DNA from: Aphelocoma coerulescens
Lineage: Eukaryota > Chordata > Aves > Passeriformes > Corvidae
DNA length: 64,000 nucleotides
NCBI RefSeq assembly: GCF_041296385.1
Contig: NW_027183949.1
Location: forward strand, 1,896,501 to 1,960,500
Direction of reading: 5' to 3'
Of the stretch, positions 35,307 through 45,675 are shown one piece after another. How positions within the stretch are numbered: position 1 is the first letter of the stretch; each line of letters starts with the position of its first letter. The notes under the pieces were generated by a model, which searched no databases, was not told the DNA's origin, and was given only the letters and a program-made list of their open reading frames with translations. The translations under genes and the position numbers were made by a program.

Positions 35307-35810
35307 TCAAACAGTGTTGTCTTTGTTTACAGCTCTTACTTCAGCTGGCTCGGGCGGGCCATTTGGCCTCTGGACCCACACTCTGGCTCCATGATTAGGA
35401 CTGGTGGATCCAAACCCTTTATCTCCCTGAACAGTAGTGATGTGAAGTGGATGTCCTTTTTTCACGGTTGTTTTAAAAACTGGCAATATCAATAACTGTG
35501 CTTCCCTGCCGTGGGGTTGAATAATCCAGTGTTGTTCACTATTGTTTAACAGAACTACTTTAATTTCTCCTTGATAATCTGCACCAACCACTCCTCCCAC
35601 CATATGAACACTTGTCAAGGCCAAGCTTGAGTGAGCAGTTATCAAACCAAAGTGTCCCGGAGGAACCTGAATTCCTGTGCCGGTACTGATAACTCTCATT
35701 TGCTTCTGATTTTTCCTAATTAATTCTAATGTGTAAAGGTCCAGCCCTGCAGCCTCTGCGATGGCCCTGTCAGGGACCATCACCCCCGGAACAATTTCCC
35801 AGGAAGTCAA
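35307..35810 (-). pseudogene. Retroviral dUTPase, nearly complete (copy 2)
   Basis: Duplicate of 12,044-12,547, still open over the same 167 codons and with the same five motifs. Visible amino-acid changes include Ala to Thr in motif 1 (AGLDLYTLE), Arg to Thr before GIQVPPGH, Val to Glu in motif 4 ([11 protein letters not shown]) and His to Gln near motif 5. The charged residue in motif 4 may disturb the fold. Several of the changes alter the protein, as expected without purifying selection. Confidence 0.87.
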
Positions 35811-35997
35811 AGTGTCACTGTCCGTGGTTCTATTTGCAAGTTGGGTGCAGCCATGCGCATCCAGGGGGTTTCCATTTCCCCAGTGGGCCCATTGTTAAGG
35901 ATATGGAGCACATCTGGGAGGTGGGTTTTTCATTGCGACACATTCCCATCTCCTATATTTTTCAACTGCTCTTTTAACAACCCCTTCATCTGTTCAA

Positions 35998-36249
35998 TCA
36001 GTTCTGCAGCTTGTGGATAGTCTGGGATATGAAAAACCCAGCAGTCTTACTCACTTTATTTTTCGCAGTAACAGACAAAGCATTCCACGTCCTAGCGTCA
36101 GCAAACCCTATAAAAACAGCCACTTTCATCCCTTCCTCCTTCATCTGTTGTATACAATCTCCCACAGTTTCCCAGTGATGCTGGGGTCCTGGCCAGTCCT
36201 TTTCTGTAGCGTATTTAGTCTTATATCCCTGAGCAGCCAAAGCTAACAA
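35998..36249 (-). pseudogene. Possible retroviral gag-region fragment (copy 2)
   Basis: Duplicate of 12,735-12,986 with one visible change, Arg to His after GPQH. It is bounded by the 5' LTR side and the dUTPase on the minus strand. No gag domain was positively identified. Confidence 0.4.
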
Positions 36250-38689
36250 ATGGGTATTTGGAGCATTATTTCACAATGTCATTATATACATGTGAAAACA
36301 TAAACATCGATTTTTATTATATTTTATTATGAACATGTAGATCATTATTTTTTGTTATTATTCTCATTGTTATTATTATTATTTCCTTTGCTCAAACAAA
36401 TCCAAGCTCAAGATTAAAAACTTCTTCTGTCGCTCCATGTGGGAGCGTTTCAACAACAATCGTTCCTTCTGTTGGTGCTGTTTCCGAGATGCTGTTAACA
36501 AAATTCACCCTCATCTTCCCAAACCCACAAGTTCTTTTCCTTTTTCCATATGCAATTTTGGGATGCATTTTAATACATCCAGTGCTTCAGCTTCTTTCAA
36601 TTGACGTCCTCATTGCTCGCACGGAGCTCCGACCTCAGCCCACGCCACAGCCAGCAAACCCTAGGGAAGGTCTTCCCATGCGGGAATTTTGGATGGGACC
36701 GATTCCTTACACTTACATTTAAAAAGCAGCATTTTGTTGTGATCCGGCCAGACTATACCAAATTTGTTTTACCAGTGGGCAGGGTCAGCACCAAAGACAC
36801 AGACACCAACTCAAGGAATCAGCGTCATTTATTGTAGTTCAAAGCAGCAAAGAATCACAAAAGGAGAAGCTCAGCAATGCACCCAATCATCCCTACCAAA
36901 GATTGCCCGTAGTGATTAAGAAAGAGACAGCAGCAGTTACCCTCAGACTTTACCATCACCCAGAGCCACCCATCAGCTGGGGGAAGCTGTCACAGCCAAG
37001 GACTGGAGAGCCATTCCCGGACACTGGGAGTTCCTGCAGGTGCCTCCACCCACAGGTGAGGCTTCCGACCTCCCTGTGAGAGGGCCCACCTTTGATAGTG
37101 TTGAGCTAACAAACCGACAGCACTTCTAGCGTGGGAACATCTGGTTTCATTCTCCCGTTTGTTTCTCCCAAAGCCTGGCCAGGGCTCAAGGAGGAAGCAA
37201 GGGAGTTGACTTGGACCATACAGCCCCAAACAAGGCCAGATGTCAGATTTCATGGCCTTGTCCAGGTTCCAAATACAGAAAGGTCAATCCATGCTTCACT
37301 AATGGGTGGATACATCTATCAGAGCGCTAATGACCGTGCGCATTTCATGAATGAGCAAGTTCAAAGATAACCTTTGCTTGGAAGCTTCTGATGGTGCCCC
37401 AAGCCCCAGGACTGGAGGGACCCCTTGGCTGCGGGGCTGGGAGGGAGGGAGCTGCCCCTTGTTCTCACTCTGCCTCACGCAAAGCTGGGCCGCTCACAAG
37501 TGGGGCAGCACAGCAAACAGGCAGCCTGCGAGTCTCTTCCATCCTCGTCTCTTGAGATTTTTCACCTTTCAGCTTAGGGTCTACAGAGGCAACTGCTTTT
37601 GGTCCCGCTGTGTATCCCCACGTACAGCAATGCTGCTGAATCCGTCTGTAGCACAGCAGCAGGGGAAAGGCCTCAGCCCTTCAGGGTCAGGAGCTGCCGG
37701 GCTCTGCCTGAGCAGCTCAGCCAGCAGGAAGGGAGCTGCTCCACACGGCAACGAGGAGCAAAGCACTGCAGCACCTCCTGCTTGGGCAGAGCCCAAATTC
37801 GGTGCGGGAATAACAGAGTTCTTCTTGTGCCCTGGTGCATCAGCACTGCAGGTGCTGTGCCCGCAAGGACATGGTTCGAGATCTGCAAAAGAATTCTGCA
37901 ACTCTTGACTGGGTCAGGATGTCACCAGTGCTAAACTCCACTTTAGTCCAAAGCAACCCGTTTACACCTCTGCTGGTGTCTGCTAGATTTTTTTCTTCAG
38001 GGTATCCAGACAAAAGTAAACAGAGGAGGAGCCTACATTTTCATTGTTGAGCAGAAATGTATCTCATTTTGCTGTACAATCCTTTTTTAAGACGTGTTAT
38101 CTCTTAAAAAAAAAAAATAAGAAAAAAGAGAAAACAGAAAAAATATGAAAGAGAAAAAACCAAATGTGTAGTGAAAAATCTTCTGTAACTTTGGATTAAG
38201 AGGTAACTGATCTTTTTAAAAAGAGAACAAAGTTATTTACTTTGCAAATGTGCTGATGGCATGGATCCATCTCACTGACCTCAGCATCCTTTTTTAAAGA
38301 TTTTGGGTTTTGTTGTCAATATTAAGTTATTTTAAATTGTGGTTGAAGCAATAGGAAATTGAAATATGGATTGTGCATGACCGTGTCTTGAGTGTAAAAA
38401 TATTGCAGTTTGAAACTTGGACCTAAAGTATTGCAAATAAAAGTTATAAATACCAGTGGATTGTGTGACAGCAGCTTTTCCTCTAGGATCATCAGAAAGA
38501 CTTCATCAGTGTGGCTGTGGGTGCTTTTAGCTTTGTCCTGTGCCACTCTATGATGACATGAAACAGGACTTCACCTGCCACCAGCCCAGGCCACCCTTTG
38601 CCACCCCAGCTCCTTGGAGCTTGGACAAGCAGACACAAAGTCTTTCTGCTGCTTCCATTTGATGTGGCCATGATTGAACAAGTACAAGT

Positions 38690-38890
38690 AAAAGGCAATT
38701 CCTGAGAAAGCTGTGTAGATTTATTATACATGCCAAAATTGGGATGCAATTTACTAGGCCGGGACCTGCAATTACAGCTGGGGATAGGGGTAGTCCCTGA
38801 GGAAGGCAGAATGGTGGCTAAAATAATGGTGTTAACAAAGGATGAGGAGGAGACTATTGCAGAAGGAGACTTCTGCAGTGTGGGCAGAAG
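38690..38890 (+). pseudogene. Retroviral protease C-terminal fragment
   Basis: One plus-strand frame reads DLLYMPKLGCNLLGRDL, the LLGRDL signature near the end of gammaretroviral protease, then a short linker. The active-site DTGA part is missing because the element begins at 38,657. The frame differs from that of the reverse transcriptase frame downstream. Confidence 0.7.
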
Positions 38891-38899
38891 GAGGAGGGC

Positions 38900-40549
38900 A
38901 TGGACACCTTTTGGGCGTGCCCACTTGAAAAAGAGAGCAGAGGGTGGTTTGCCTTTGAATGGCATGATGAAGCTACAGGGAGGAAACAGCAATTACAATG
39001 GACTCGACTACCTCAGGGATTTACAGAATCCCCAAATCTATTTGGTCAGGCCTTAGAAGAACTGATGCGAGAATTTTTACCAATTGGACAGGTACAGATA
39101 TTACAGTATGTGGACGATTTGTTAGTCTCAGGGGAACAAAAAGAAGAGGTCCAGGAAACAACAATTAAATTATTAAATTTTCTAGCAGAAAAGGGTTTGA
39201 AAGTATCAAAAAGGAAGTTGCAATTTGTAGAACCAGAGGTGAAATATTTAGGTCATGTAATTGGGCACGGCTACAAGAAACTAGACTCAAGTAGAATACA
39301 GGGAATATTGTCATTGCCAGCACCAAAAACTAAAACTGATGTGAGAAAATTGTTAGGGTTGATTGGATACTGTAAATTATGGATAGAAGGGCATACTAAA
39401 CTAGTAAAATTCTTGTATGACAAATTAGTAGAGCAAGAACCCTTAACCTGGGATGAAGAAGACAATGACAGGTTGGAAGAATTGAAAAGAAAACTGATAA
39501 CTGCTCCAGTATTGAGTTTGCCTGATTTAGAAAGGTTATTTGAGTTATTTGTGAATGTTGAAGAAGGAGTGGCTTATGGAGTGCTTGTGCAGGAGTGGTG
39601 TGGAGTGAAAAAACCTATCGCTTATGTGTCAAAGTTATTAGACCCAGTGATAAGGGGATGGCCAACCTGTCTCCAGGCTGTTGCAGCCACAGTAACCCTG
39701 GTGGAGGAAGGATATAAGTTAACTTTTGGTAACAAGATTAGAGTGTACACTCCACATGATTTAAAAACCATATTAAGTAAAAAAGCTAGCCAATGGATCT
39801 CTGACAGCAGACTTTTAAAATATGAACTGATTCTAAATAATATGGAAAATTTGGAGTTAACCACAACCAGAGCAATAAACCCTGCCCAATTTTTATATGG
39901 AGAACCAGACAGGGAACTTGAGCATATCTGCATCGAAACCATTGACCTGCAAATGAAAGTCAGGGAGGACTTATTGGAACACCCCTTACTGGAAGGAGAG
40001 ATCCTCTTTGTGGACGGTTCATCCAGAGTAATAGAAGGAAAACGAGTTTCGGGGTATGCAGTGATAAATGGAAAAGAGATGAATGTTATAGAAAAAGGAA
40101 AACTTTCAGGACAGTGGTCGGTGCAGTGCTGTGAACTTTATGCTTTATTACGAGGACTGTTGTGGCTCAGTTATCAAAAAGGAACTATTTATACTGACTC
40201 AAAATATGCATATGGAGTGGTACACACTTTTGGTAAAATCTGGACTGAGAGAGGATTTGTAAATTCAAAAGGAAAAACGATAGTGCATGAGAATTTAATA
40301 AAAGAGGTACTTGAAGCTTTAAGAGGCCCAGTGGAGATAGCCGTAGTGCATGTAAGGAGACATCAAAGAGGAGACTCCCTGGAGATAAAAGGAAATAATT
40401 TGGCCGACCAGATAGCAAAGAAAGCAGCCTTAGGAGATGAAGGAACCATCCTACATTTATCAAGCTTAAAAGAAATACATACAGACTGTTGCAAAGACTC
40501 TCAAAGAACTGAGAGAAAAGGGGTATCTTCCCCAAACTACGCCCGTTGA
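38900..40549 (+). pseudogene. pol: Retroviral pol: reverse transcriptase and RNase H, N-terminally deleted
   Basis: Open for 549 codons. Reverse transcriptase shows LPQGF (residues 37-41 counting from 38,900) and the catalytic YVDD (70-73). The fingers and first palm segment are absent, with the junction near 38,890 just before MDTFW. The connection domain is followed by RNase H with VDGSS, ELYAL and YTDSKYAYG acidic motifs and the VRRHQRGD / NNLAD end. Integrase zinc-finger and catalytic core are deleted. The ATG at 38,900 is not a natural start. The frame ends at TGA 40,547-40,549, while the integrase end continues in another frame. The element could not replicate on its own. Confidence 0.92.
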
Positions 40550-40790
40550 TTTTGATATTCATAAGTTCCAGCCTGGCGATTGGGTATTAATTAAAACTTG
40601 GAAAGATCAGCCATTGACCCCGAAATGGGAAGGCCCTTTTCAAATTTTGCTGACCGCAGCAACAGCAATAAGAACTCAAGAAAGAGGATGGACTCATGTC
40701 TCCAGGGTGAAAGGACCTGTACAAGCCCCAGCTGAGTGGATGGTAGTCAACTCGACCGACACCAAGCTGACACTAAAGAAGAAGCCATGA
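40470..40790 (+). pseudogene. pol: Retroviral integrase C-terminal fragment
   Basis: In the frame offset by one from the preceding pol frame, the sequence reads FQPGDWVLIKTW, then KWEGPFQILLT and WTHVSRVKG. This is the integrase C-terminal (SH3-like) fold of gammaretroviruses, followed by a stop at about 40,788. The catalytic core between RNase H and this part has been lost with a change of frame. Confidence 0.8.
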
Positions 40791-41197
40791 AAGGACAGAT
40801 AAAGATGGAGTTTTTAAGATGATTCGTATTTTATTAACTGTTTTAGTAATTTAGGTTTTAAGAATTAGAAGTTGTTGACTTCATGAATACTTGTTAATGT
40901 TTAAAGTTTAAAATAGTTATTTATTGAAGAATTTTAACAGAACTTTTAAAATCTGTTTGATGTTTCTCATTACAGATCCAAAGAACTCTGAAGGAATAGA
41001 GCATCCTCCCACACACCTAGCAATCAGACCCTAAAAGGAAAGAAAATAAGTTGACACAAAAGGGAGATTGTCACCGCAACAAGAGGGGAACAGTAGCCAA
41101 CGGGTAAGAATACTGCAAGGGGGCAAGACCAGATCAGGATACACTCTTGCCACAGACAGAGAGTCGCGGATCCTCTAATTGGGATTAGAGGGGAGAC

Positions 41198-43021
41198 ATG
41201 GGTGGGAGAGTGCCCTGTACCGGACCCCTGCTGATATGGGTGCTCCTCATGATTAACATCCAAGCGGGAGGAGCACCATCCTGTGATAAATGTTACTACC
41301 CCTTGTATGCGGGAGACTCCCTGACGGCCGTCCTAAGAACCCATTCGAACCCAAGCCCTAATTGTGCCAACTTTTTAGAGCTGCAAACTTGCATAGAGGA
41401 TGGCTGAACCTATTGGCTTTTTGAGAATGTAGGGACTTTTAAACAGAAATTGCTGGGAGAATGCCCTATGAAGGAGAAATGGATCTGTTCTGAGAAAGAC
41501 CCGGTAAAGCAAAAAGAAAAGGCAGGAAAATGGGAGCCAGACTTGATTAGAGAGAAGGAGGTAAAAGGGGTAATTAAGAAGGGACCTGAAATCAGAATAA
41601 TAGGAGGAAAGAACTTGTTCCTAGATCTAGTTGAGAAAATAAGCCATGAATGGAATATAACTGATTGCTGGATTTGTGGAGATACTCGGATGGCAGAGGT
41701 TTGGCCTGGGGAGGGGATTGCTTTGACCCCACAGGAGACCCTAAAGATAATGGAGAAAGAATCGCCAGGAGCAGATGAGAGGGAGGAAGAAGAAACTTGG
41801 AGCCTGAGGTCGAGAGTCATCGGAGAAGAATGTCTGTGGAGGAGAGGTCCTAAATATATAGCATATGTGGGTGAGCTCCCCTGTAAAAGGTATTTTGTAA
41901 CAAATGGTACACATCAGTGGTGGATCCCTAAGGCTAAGGATTTATATTGGGCAAGAAAACAAAAACAAGGGTGTACATATGTGGAACGAGAAAATTTATA
42001 TGAATGTATTACCAGGGAACCCAACCCCTTCCAAGATGAACCAAAAATCTCAAAATTCTGGAGTGAGATTGGCATAAACAATGTAAAATTTCATAATTAT
42101 TGGCGAGCACCAAAAGGGCTCTTCTGGTTATGTGGGATAATGGCCTATGTTATGCTTCAAAAGGACTGGGCTGGAAGCTGTACCCTAGGCATAATTAGAC
42201 CCTCCTTTTTCCTACTTCCAAGAATTGAGGGGCAAAGTCTTGGGGTTCCTCTGTATGATGAATTGGCACGGCGAAAAAGGGACATCCAGATAGGGGGAAC
42301 CCAGAAGTGGGGGGAGGGTGAGTGGCCACCTGAGCAGATCATAGCCACCTATGGTCCTGCAACTTGGGCCCAGGATGGATCATGGGGGAACAGGACTCCA
42401 ATATATATGTTGAATAGAATTATCTGCCTTCAAGCACTGGTGGAAATAATATCTAATCAATCCACCCTAGCTCTGGATTTACTTTCTGCACAATCCAGAC
42501 AAATGAGAACTATGATATACCAAAATAGGCTGGCCCTAGATTACCTGCTAGCCGAGGAAGGTGGTGTGTGTGGAAAGTTTAATTCTTCAGAGTGCTGTGT
42601 AGAAATTGATGACCACAGTGAAGCCATCAAAAATATAACTACTAACATCAGAAAACTAGCCCATGTTCCTGTGCAAAGGCGGACCCTGCTGTTTAAATCT
42701 AACTGGTGGGACAACCTACTAACTGGAGAGTGGTGGAAGAAGGCATTGATAATTGTTGGACTCTCGTTTGCTGGTTTCATATTCCTGCCGTGTTTAATCC
42801 CCTGTTTTGTTAGACTTATAACTTCTGTTGTGCAGAATATGCCCCTCATTCAAGAATTACAGACACAAAACAAGGAGAAAATTGCAAGAATTAGAGTGCT
42901 GCAAGCAGATGAATTAGAAGAGGATCAGGAAGGAAAGGAAGTCCCTGAAGCAGAAAAAGAAATTTATAAGAAATACCAAAGGCTGCAAAAGATTTATAAG
43001 ACTTATGAGGACACTGCCTAA
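41198..43021 (+). pseudogene. env: Retroviral envelope (env), single in-frame stop
   Basis: ATG at 41,198 begins a hydrophobic leader (LLIWVLLMIN). One frame then runs 608 codons to 43,021, interrupted only by TGA at 41,405-41,407 (codon 70). The surface subunit has the CWIC motif of gamma-type envelopes (codons 157-160). A furin-type site RRKR lies at 42,269-42,280 (codons 358-361). The transmembrane subunit has a heptad region, an immunosuppressive-like segment, a cysteine cluster at 42,569-42,598 and a membrane anchor (about 42,730-42,820). The charged tail of about 60 residues is longer than usual. Envelopes mediate receptor binding and fusion. Here the N-terminal stop prevents a full product, although a frame of 523 codons follows from ATG 41,450 without a leader. 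It is described as found. Confidence 0.93.
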
Positions 43022-43092
43022 TAAAAACTGTTAAAATGTGATGAGATGGTTGATGCGGGCAAGAGCCCGATCAAAGTTTTAGAGGGGGGAGT

Positions 43093-43840
43093 TGTAATAA
43101 ATGGTTAAAAGTTTTTTTTCTTTTGGTTAAAAAGAAGTTAATATTTACTTGTTATGTGCAGTTAATAAGTTGATTATTATTGCGACTGTGCGGGTGTAAT
43201 GCTGCTATGTGATCACTAGATGGTGACACCAATGGGGAAGAGCGGTGGGTCTATAGAAAAGAGGGGAAAGTTCTGGAATGTTCTTAAGATGACTTTGAAT
43301 CAGGGGGATGGGGAGCAGAAGAATTCGTTTGTCAGGAAGAATGCATCTAGCTTGGTCAGCATACCAGAGCAGGAAGAAAAAAGATAAGAGACTGCCGGTA
43401 AGACCAGCGGGAGCCTAAGACAGACATCCTGCCCTCCCCAAAACTAGCTCAAACCAGTACCAAAGCTTAAACCCAGGCCAAAAGTATAAAAGAGCATGTG
43501 CAGGAGAGAAAGGTGAAAAGTTCAGATGAGGAAGACTCCCCTGACTTCATCACAAGAACCCCCAGGAGACGCCTACAACAACCACCAAACAACACTGCGC
43601 AAGCGCTATGCGGATGTAAATGACTTTTGAGTTTATTATAATACGAAGCGAGGCTGGGCGGGGCTAGGTGATGAATATGTATAAGTTTGTTAGGAAACTT
43701 AATAAAAATGGAACTTGTAACCCGATAAATACCGAGCTGAATGCAGCTGTCGGCAGGCGTGATTTTGGAGGAGCGATTCCCCGTGCGTCCCAGCACTGGA
43801 ATAAAGCATGCCTACTTTACTACTTATTCTAGTAATAAGA
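43093..43840 (+). repeat. 3' LTR of the gamma-like retrovirus
   Basis: Starts TGTAATAAATGG just after a purine-rich tract (AGAGGGGGGAG at 43,081-43,091) that serves as the polypurine tract. A TATA-like TATAAAAG lies at 43,485-43,492 and AATAAA polyadenylation signals at 43,701-43,706 and 43,800-43,805. The right end, near 43,840, does not show a clean CA and adjoins satellite sequence, so a few terminal bases may be missing. Length is about 748 bp. With no second LTR present, the age cannot be estimated from LTR divergence. Confidence 0.85.
43485..43492 (+). promoter_or_regulatory. TATA-like box in LTR
   Basis: TATAAAAG in the likely U3 part of the LTR. It is the most plausible core promoter of the element and could drive transcription rightwards into the macrosatellite. 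Confidence 0.55.
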
Positions 43841-44330
43841 GGTCCCTGAGGCCCTCCAAAGTCATCATGGAGGCTTGGTTCCATGAGGTTCCATTATGTG
43901 CCAGTGGTCATCTTGGTTCCAGGAGTTTTCTTAATGTCACAATGCTCTCCATGCTTCCATGATTCCCCACAATGTCCCAATGCTCTCCATGCTTCCATTA
44001 GGCCCTGCTTTGCCACAATGGTCCCCTTGTTTCCATGAGGCCCCGCTGTGTCACAATGAACGCATGGTTCCATGATGTTGCGTGGTGTCACCGTGCTCTT
44101 CTTGAATCCGCAGTGGAACCATGGACCATTGGTTCCATGTGGCCTGGCCGTGTCCCAATGGGCTCCTTGATTCCATGATTCCCCACGGTGTCACAATGGA
44201 GCCTTGTTTCTAGGAGGTTCTGTACTGTCACAATGGTCTCCTTGATGCCATCAGCCCCTGCAGTGTCACAATGGCTCCTTGGTTCCATGAGGAACACAAT
44301 AGCTTGGCATAAGCATTGAGCAACAGCTGC
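43841..44330. repeat. About 37-bp minisatellite block of macrosatellite unit 1
   Basis: Units of TGTCACAATGG followed by CCTTGGTTCCATGAGGCC, the reverse complement of the blocks in the segmental duplication. Similar blocks lie in every later unit, for example 45,680-46,500, 47,855-48,720 and 50,072-50,935. Units 1, 3, 4 and the partial tenth contain one extra monomer (ATGATTCCCCACAATGTCCC) that the other units lack. Confidence 0.9.
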
Positions 44331-44339
44331 TGAACACAC

Positions 44340-45675
44340 CTGGCAACATCTGCTTGCATCAAAAGAGGGCTTCAAGCTGACAATGGCACCAGCAGCTTCC
44401 ATCTGCAACAGAGACCCAGGAAAGGACAGGCTGTGCTGGTTTGGACAAATGTGGAGGAAAATATCCTCTGATAGAAGGCAGGTTACACCCAGCCCTCCCC
44501 CACCAGGTTTGGGAAAAAAGAATTTTCCTGGGAAGAAAGTGAAAGAGATAAAAACTATTTTTTTAACAAACACACAGGAAAAGGATAACAATGCTAAATA
44601 TTAAAAGCTCTCGCTGTGCAGAGAAAGCTGGGATAATTTGAGAGTCCTTCCGTGTTTCGGTGGGGTCTCCTGAAACATCCCTAGACAGCGAGGCCCGTGC
44701 AAAGAAATAGGGAGCGATTCTTGAGAGAAGTTGCAGAGCTCTTTCTTCTCCAGCCACATGGGCGGGGCACTGCCAAAGAACTGAGCAATCACGGCACAAC
44801 CAGGGCCCTCCTGGCACAGGGCAACACAAAATAAGCAGTGCTGAACAGGATTAGGGCACATGTGAGCAGGGAGCAGGGAGACCCCCGTGCCCAGGCCATG
44901 CCTCTACCCCAGGGTCCCCTCTCCCATGACCTCATGGCAGGGGGGAGGAACCCCAACACTTCCGTAGGTGTAGTCTCTCTCCTCCTCCTTGCAGCTGGCT
45001 CATGGGCCCACATTCAGGGCCCCCTCCTCGGGAGAAAATTCTCCCAGTGTGGTCTGATGTTGAAAGAGTCAAGAAGAGAAGAAGGGAAAAAAACCCCCGA
45101 AGTCCCAGGAAAACAAAGTTCAACTCTCCATCTCCCCCCAGAGAAAAGGAGCTGAAAACTGGCTAAAAAGAAACAAGGTTGCTTCCTCCGCTCTTGCTGC
45201 AAGCAGGATGCCGAGGAGTGTGGATGTGTGTCCTTGAACAAACGCTCTGAGAAGTTTGTCCGGTTTTTTTTCCTCTCCCCCCTCTCAGGCTCAGTTGAAA
45301 GGCACAGAAATGCACAAAGTTCACTTCTAGGCATAGAGCAGCGATAGGGGATACACACGATAAAGTCACCCCAAGACACAGGGACAGAGAATTCAGTGGA
45401 AAGACTCCGAGAATTCTGCTCCCAGAGATGGATCATTCCTGCTCACACTGACCCTTGCAGAAAGGGGACATCGTTCCAGGCAGCCTGTACTGAGCATGTG
45501 GCTCCTGAGTGGGGTTTGTTGTTTAGGAAACCTGCTCCGGCTTTTCCATTCTTTCCTTCCAAACAGGAAAACTTCTCCTGGGGCTGTGTGCAGGCAGAGC
45601 CCTGAGGAGAGCAGGTGGCACATGGTGCGCTGGGCTGGGACAGCCAGCTGCAGAGCTCAAGGGAAGAAGCCCAAA
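44340..45675. other. Non-repetitive core of the macrosatellite unit (first copy)
   Basis: About 1.34 kb, repeated in each unit. It includes GGCTGTGCTGGTTTGGACAA, an A/T-rich stretch (AACTATTTTTTTAACAAAC), and a strong splice-acceptor-like polypyrimidine tract ending CTCCTCCTTGCAG near 44,993. The mixture of features recalls bird retroviral LTRs, but no TG...CA ends or polyadenylation arrangement could be fixed, so the origin is left open. No protein domain was recognised on either strand. Confidence 0.5.

Larger units (their letters stand above)
33793..37389 (-). mobile_element. Endogenous retrovirus remnant with two LTRs and dUTPase (copy 2)
   Basis: Same element as 10,530-14,126, offset 23,263. 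LTRs lie at about 33,793-34,393 and 36,765-37,389. Internal frames are at 35,998-36,249 (possible gag region), 35,307-35,810 (dUTPase) and 34,538-34,741 (unassigned). The LTR at the higher coordinates keeps an intact minus-strand AATAAA (plus tttatt near 36,830) where copy 1 has a substituted version. Confidence 0.8.
23292..38656 (+). repeat. Segmental duplication, copy 2
   Basis: Second direct copy of 1-15,399. Similarity probably extends further left than 23,292, but the matching part of copy 1 would lie outside the window. At 38,656/38,657 the sequence switches without a transition from duplication sequence (ending gctgcttcc) to the protease end of a gamma-like retrovirus. The same point in copy 1 (15,399/15,400) runs on into sequence below the PIM genes. 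Copy 2 is therefore truncated on its right side. Confidence 0.97.
38657..43840 (+). mobile_element. Gamma-like endogenous retrovirus, 5'-truncated
   Basis: Plus-strand provirus lacking its 5' LTR, leader, gag and most of protease. It retains the protease end, a deleted pol, an env frame and a 3' LTR. Protease, reverse transcriptase, RNase H and env all look gammaretrovirus-like (GRD near the protease end, LPQGF, YVDD, CWIC in the surface subunit). AT content is higher than in the flanks. The left end joins duplication copy 2 at 38,656/38,657 and the right end joins the macrosatellite in mid-unit at 43,840/43,841. No target-site duplication is possible to see. The arrangement suggests recombination or deletion rather than a simple insertion. 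Confidence 0.93.
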
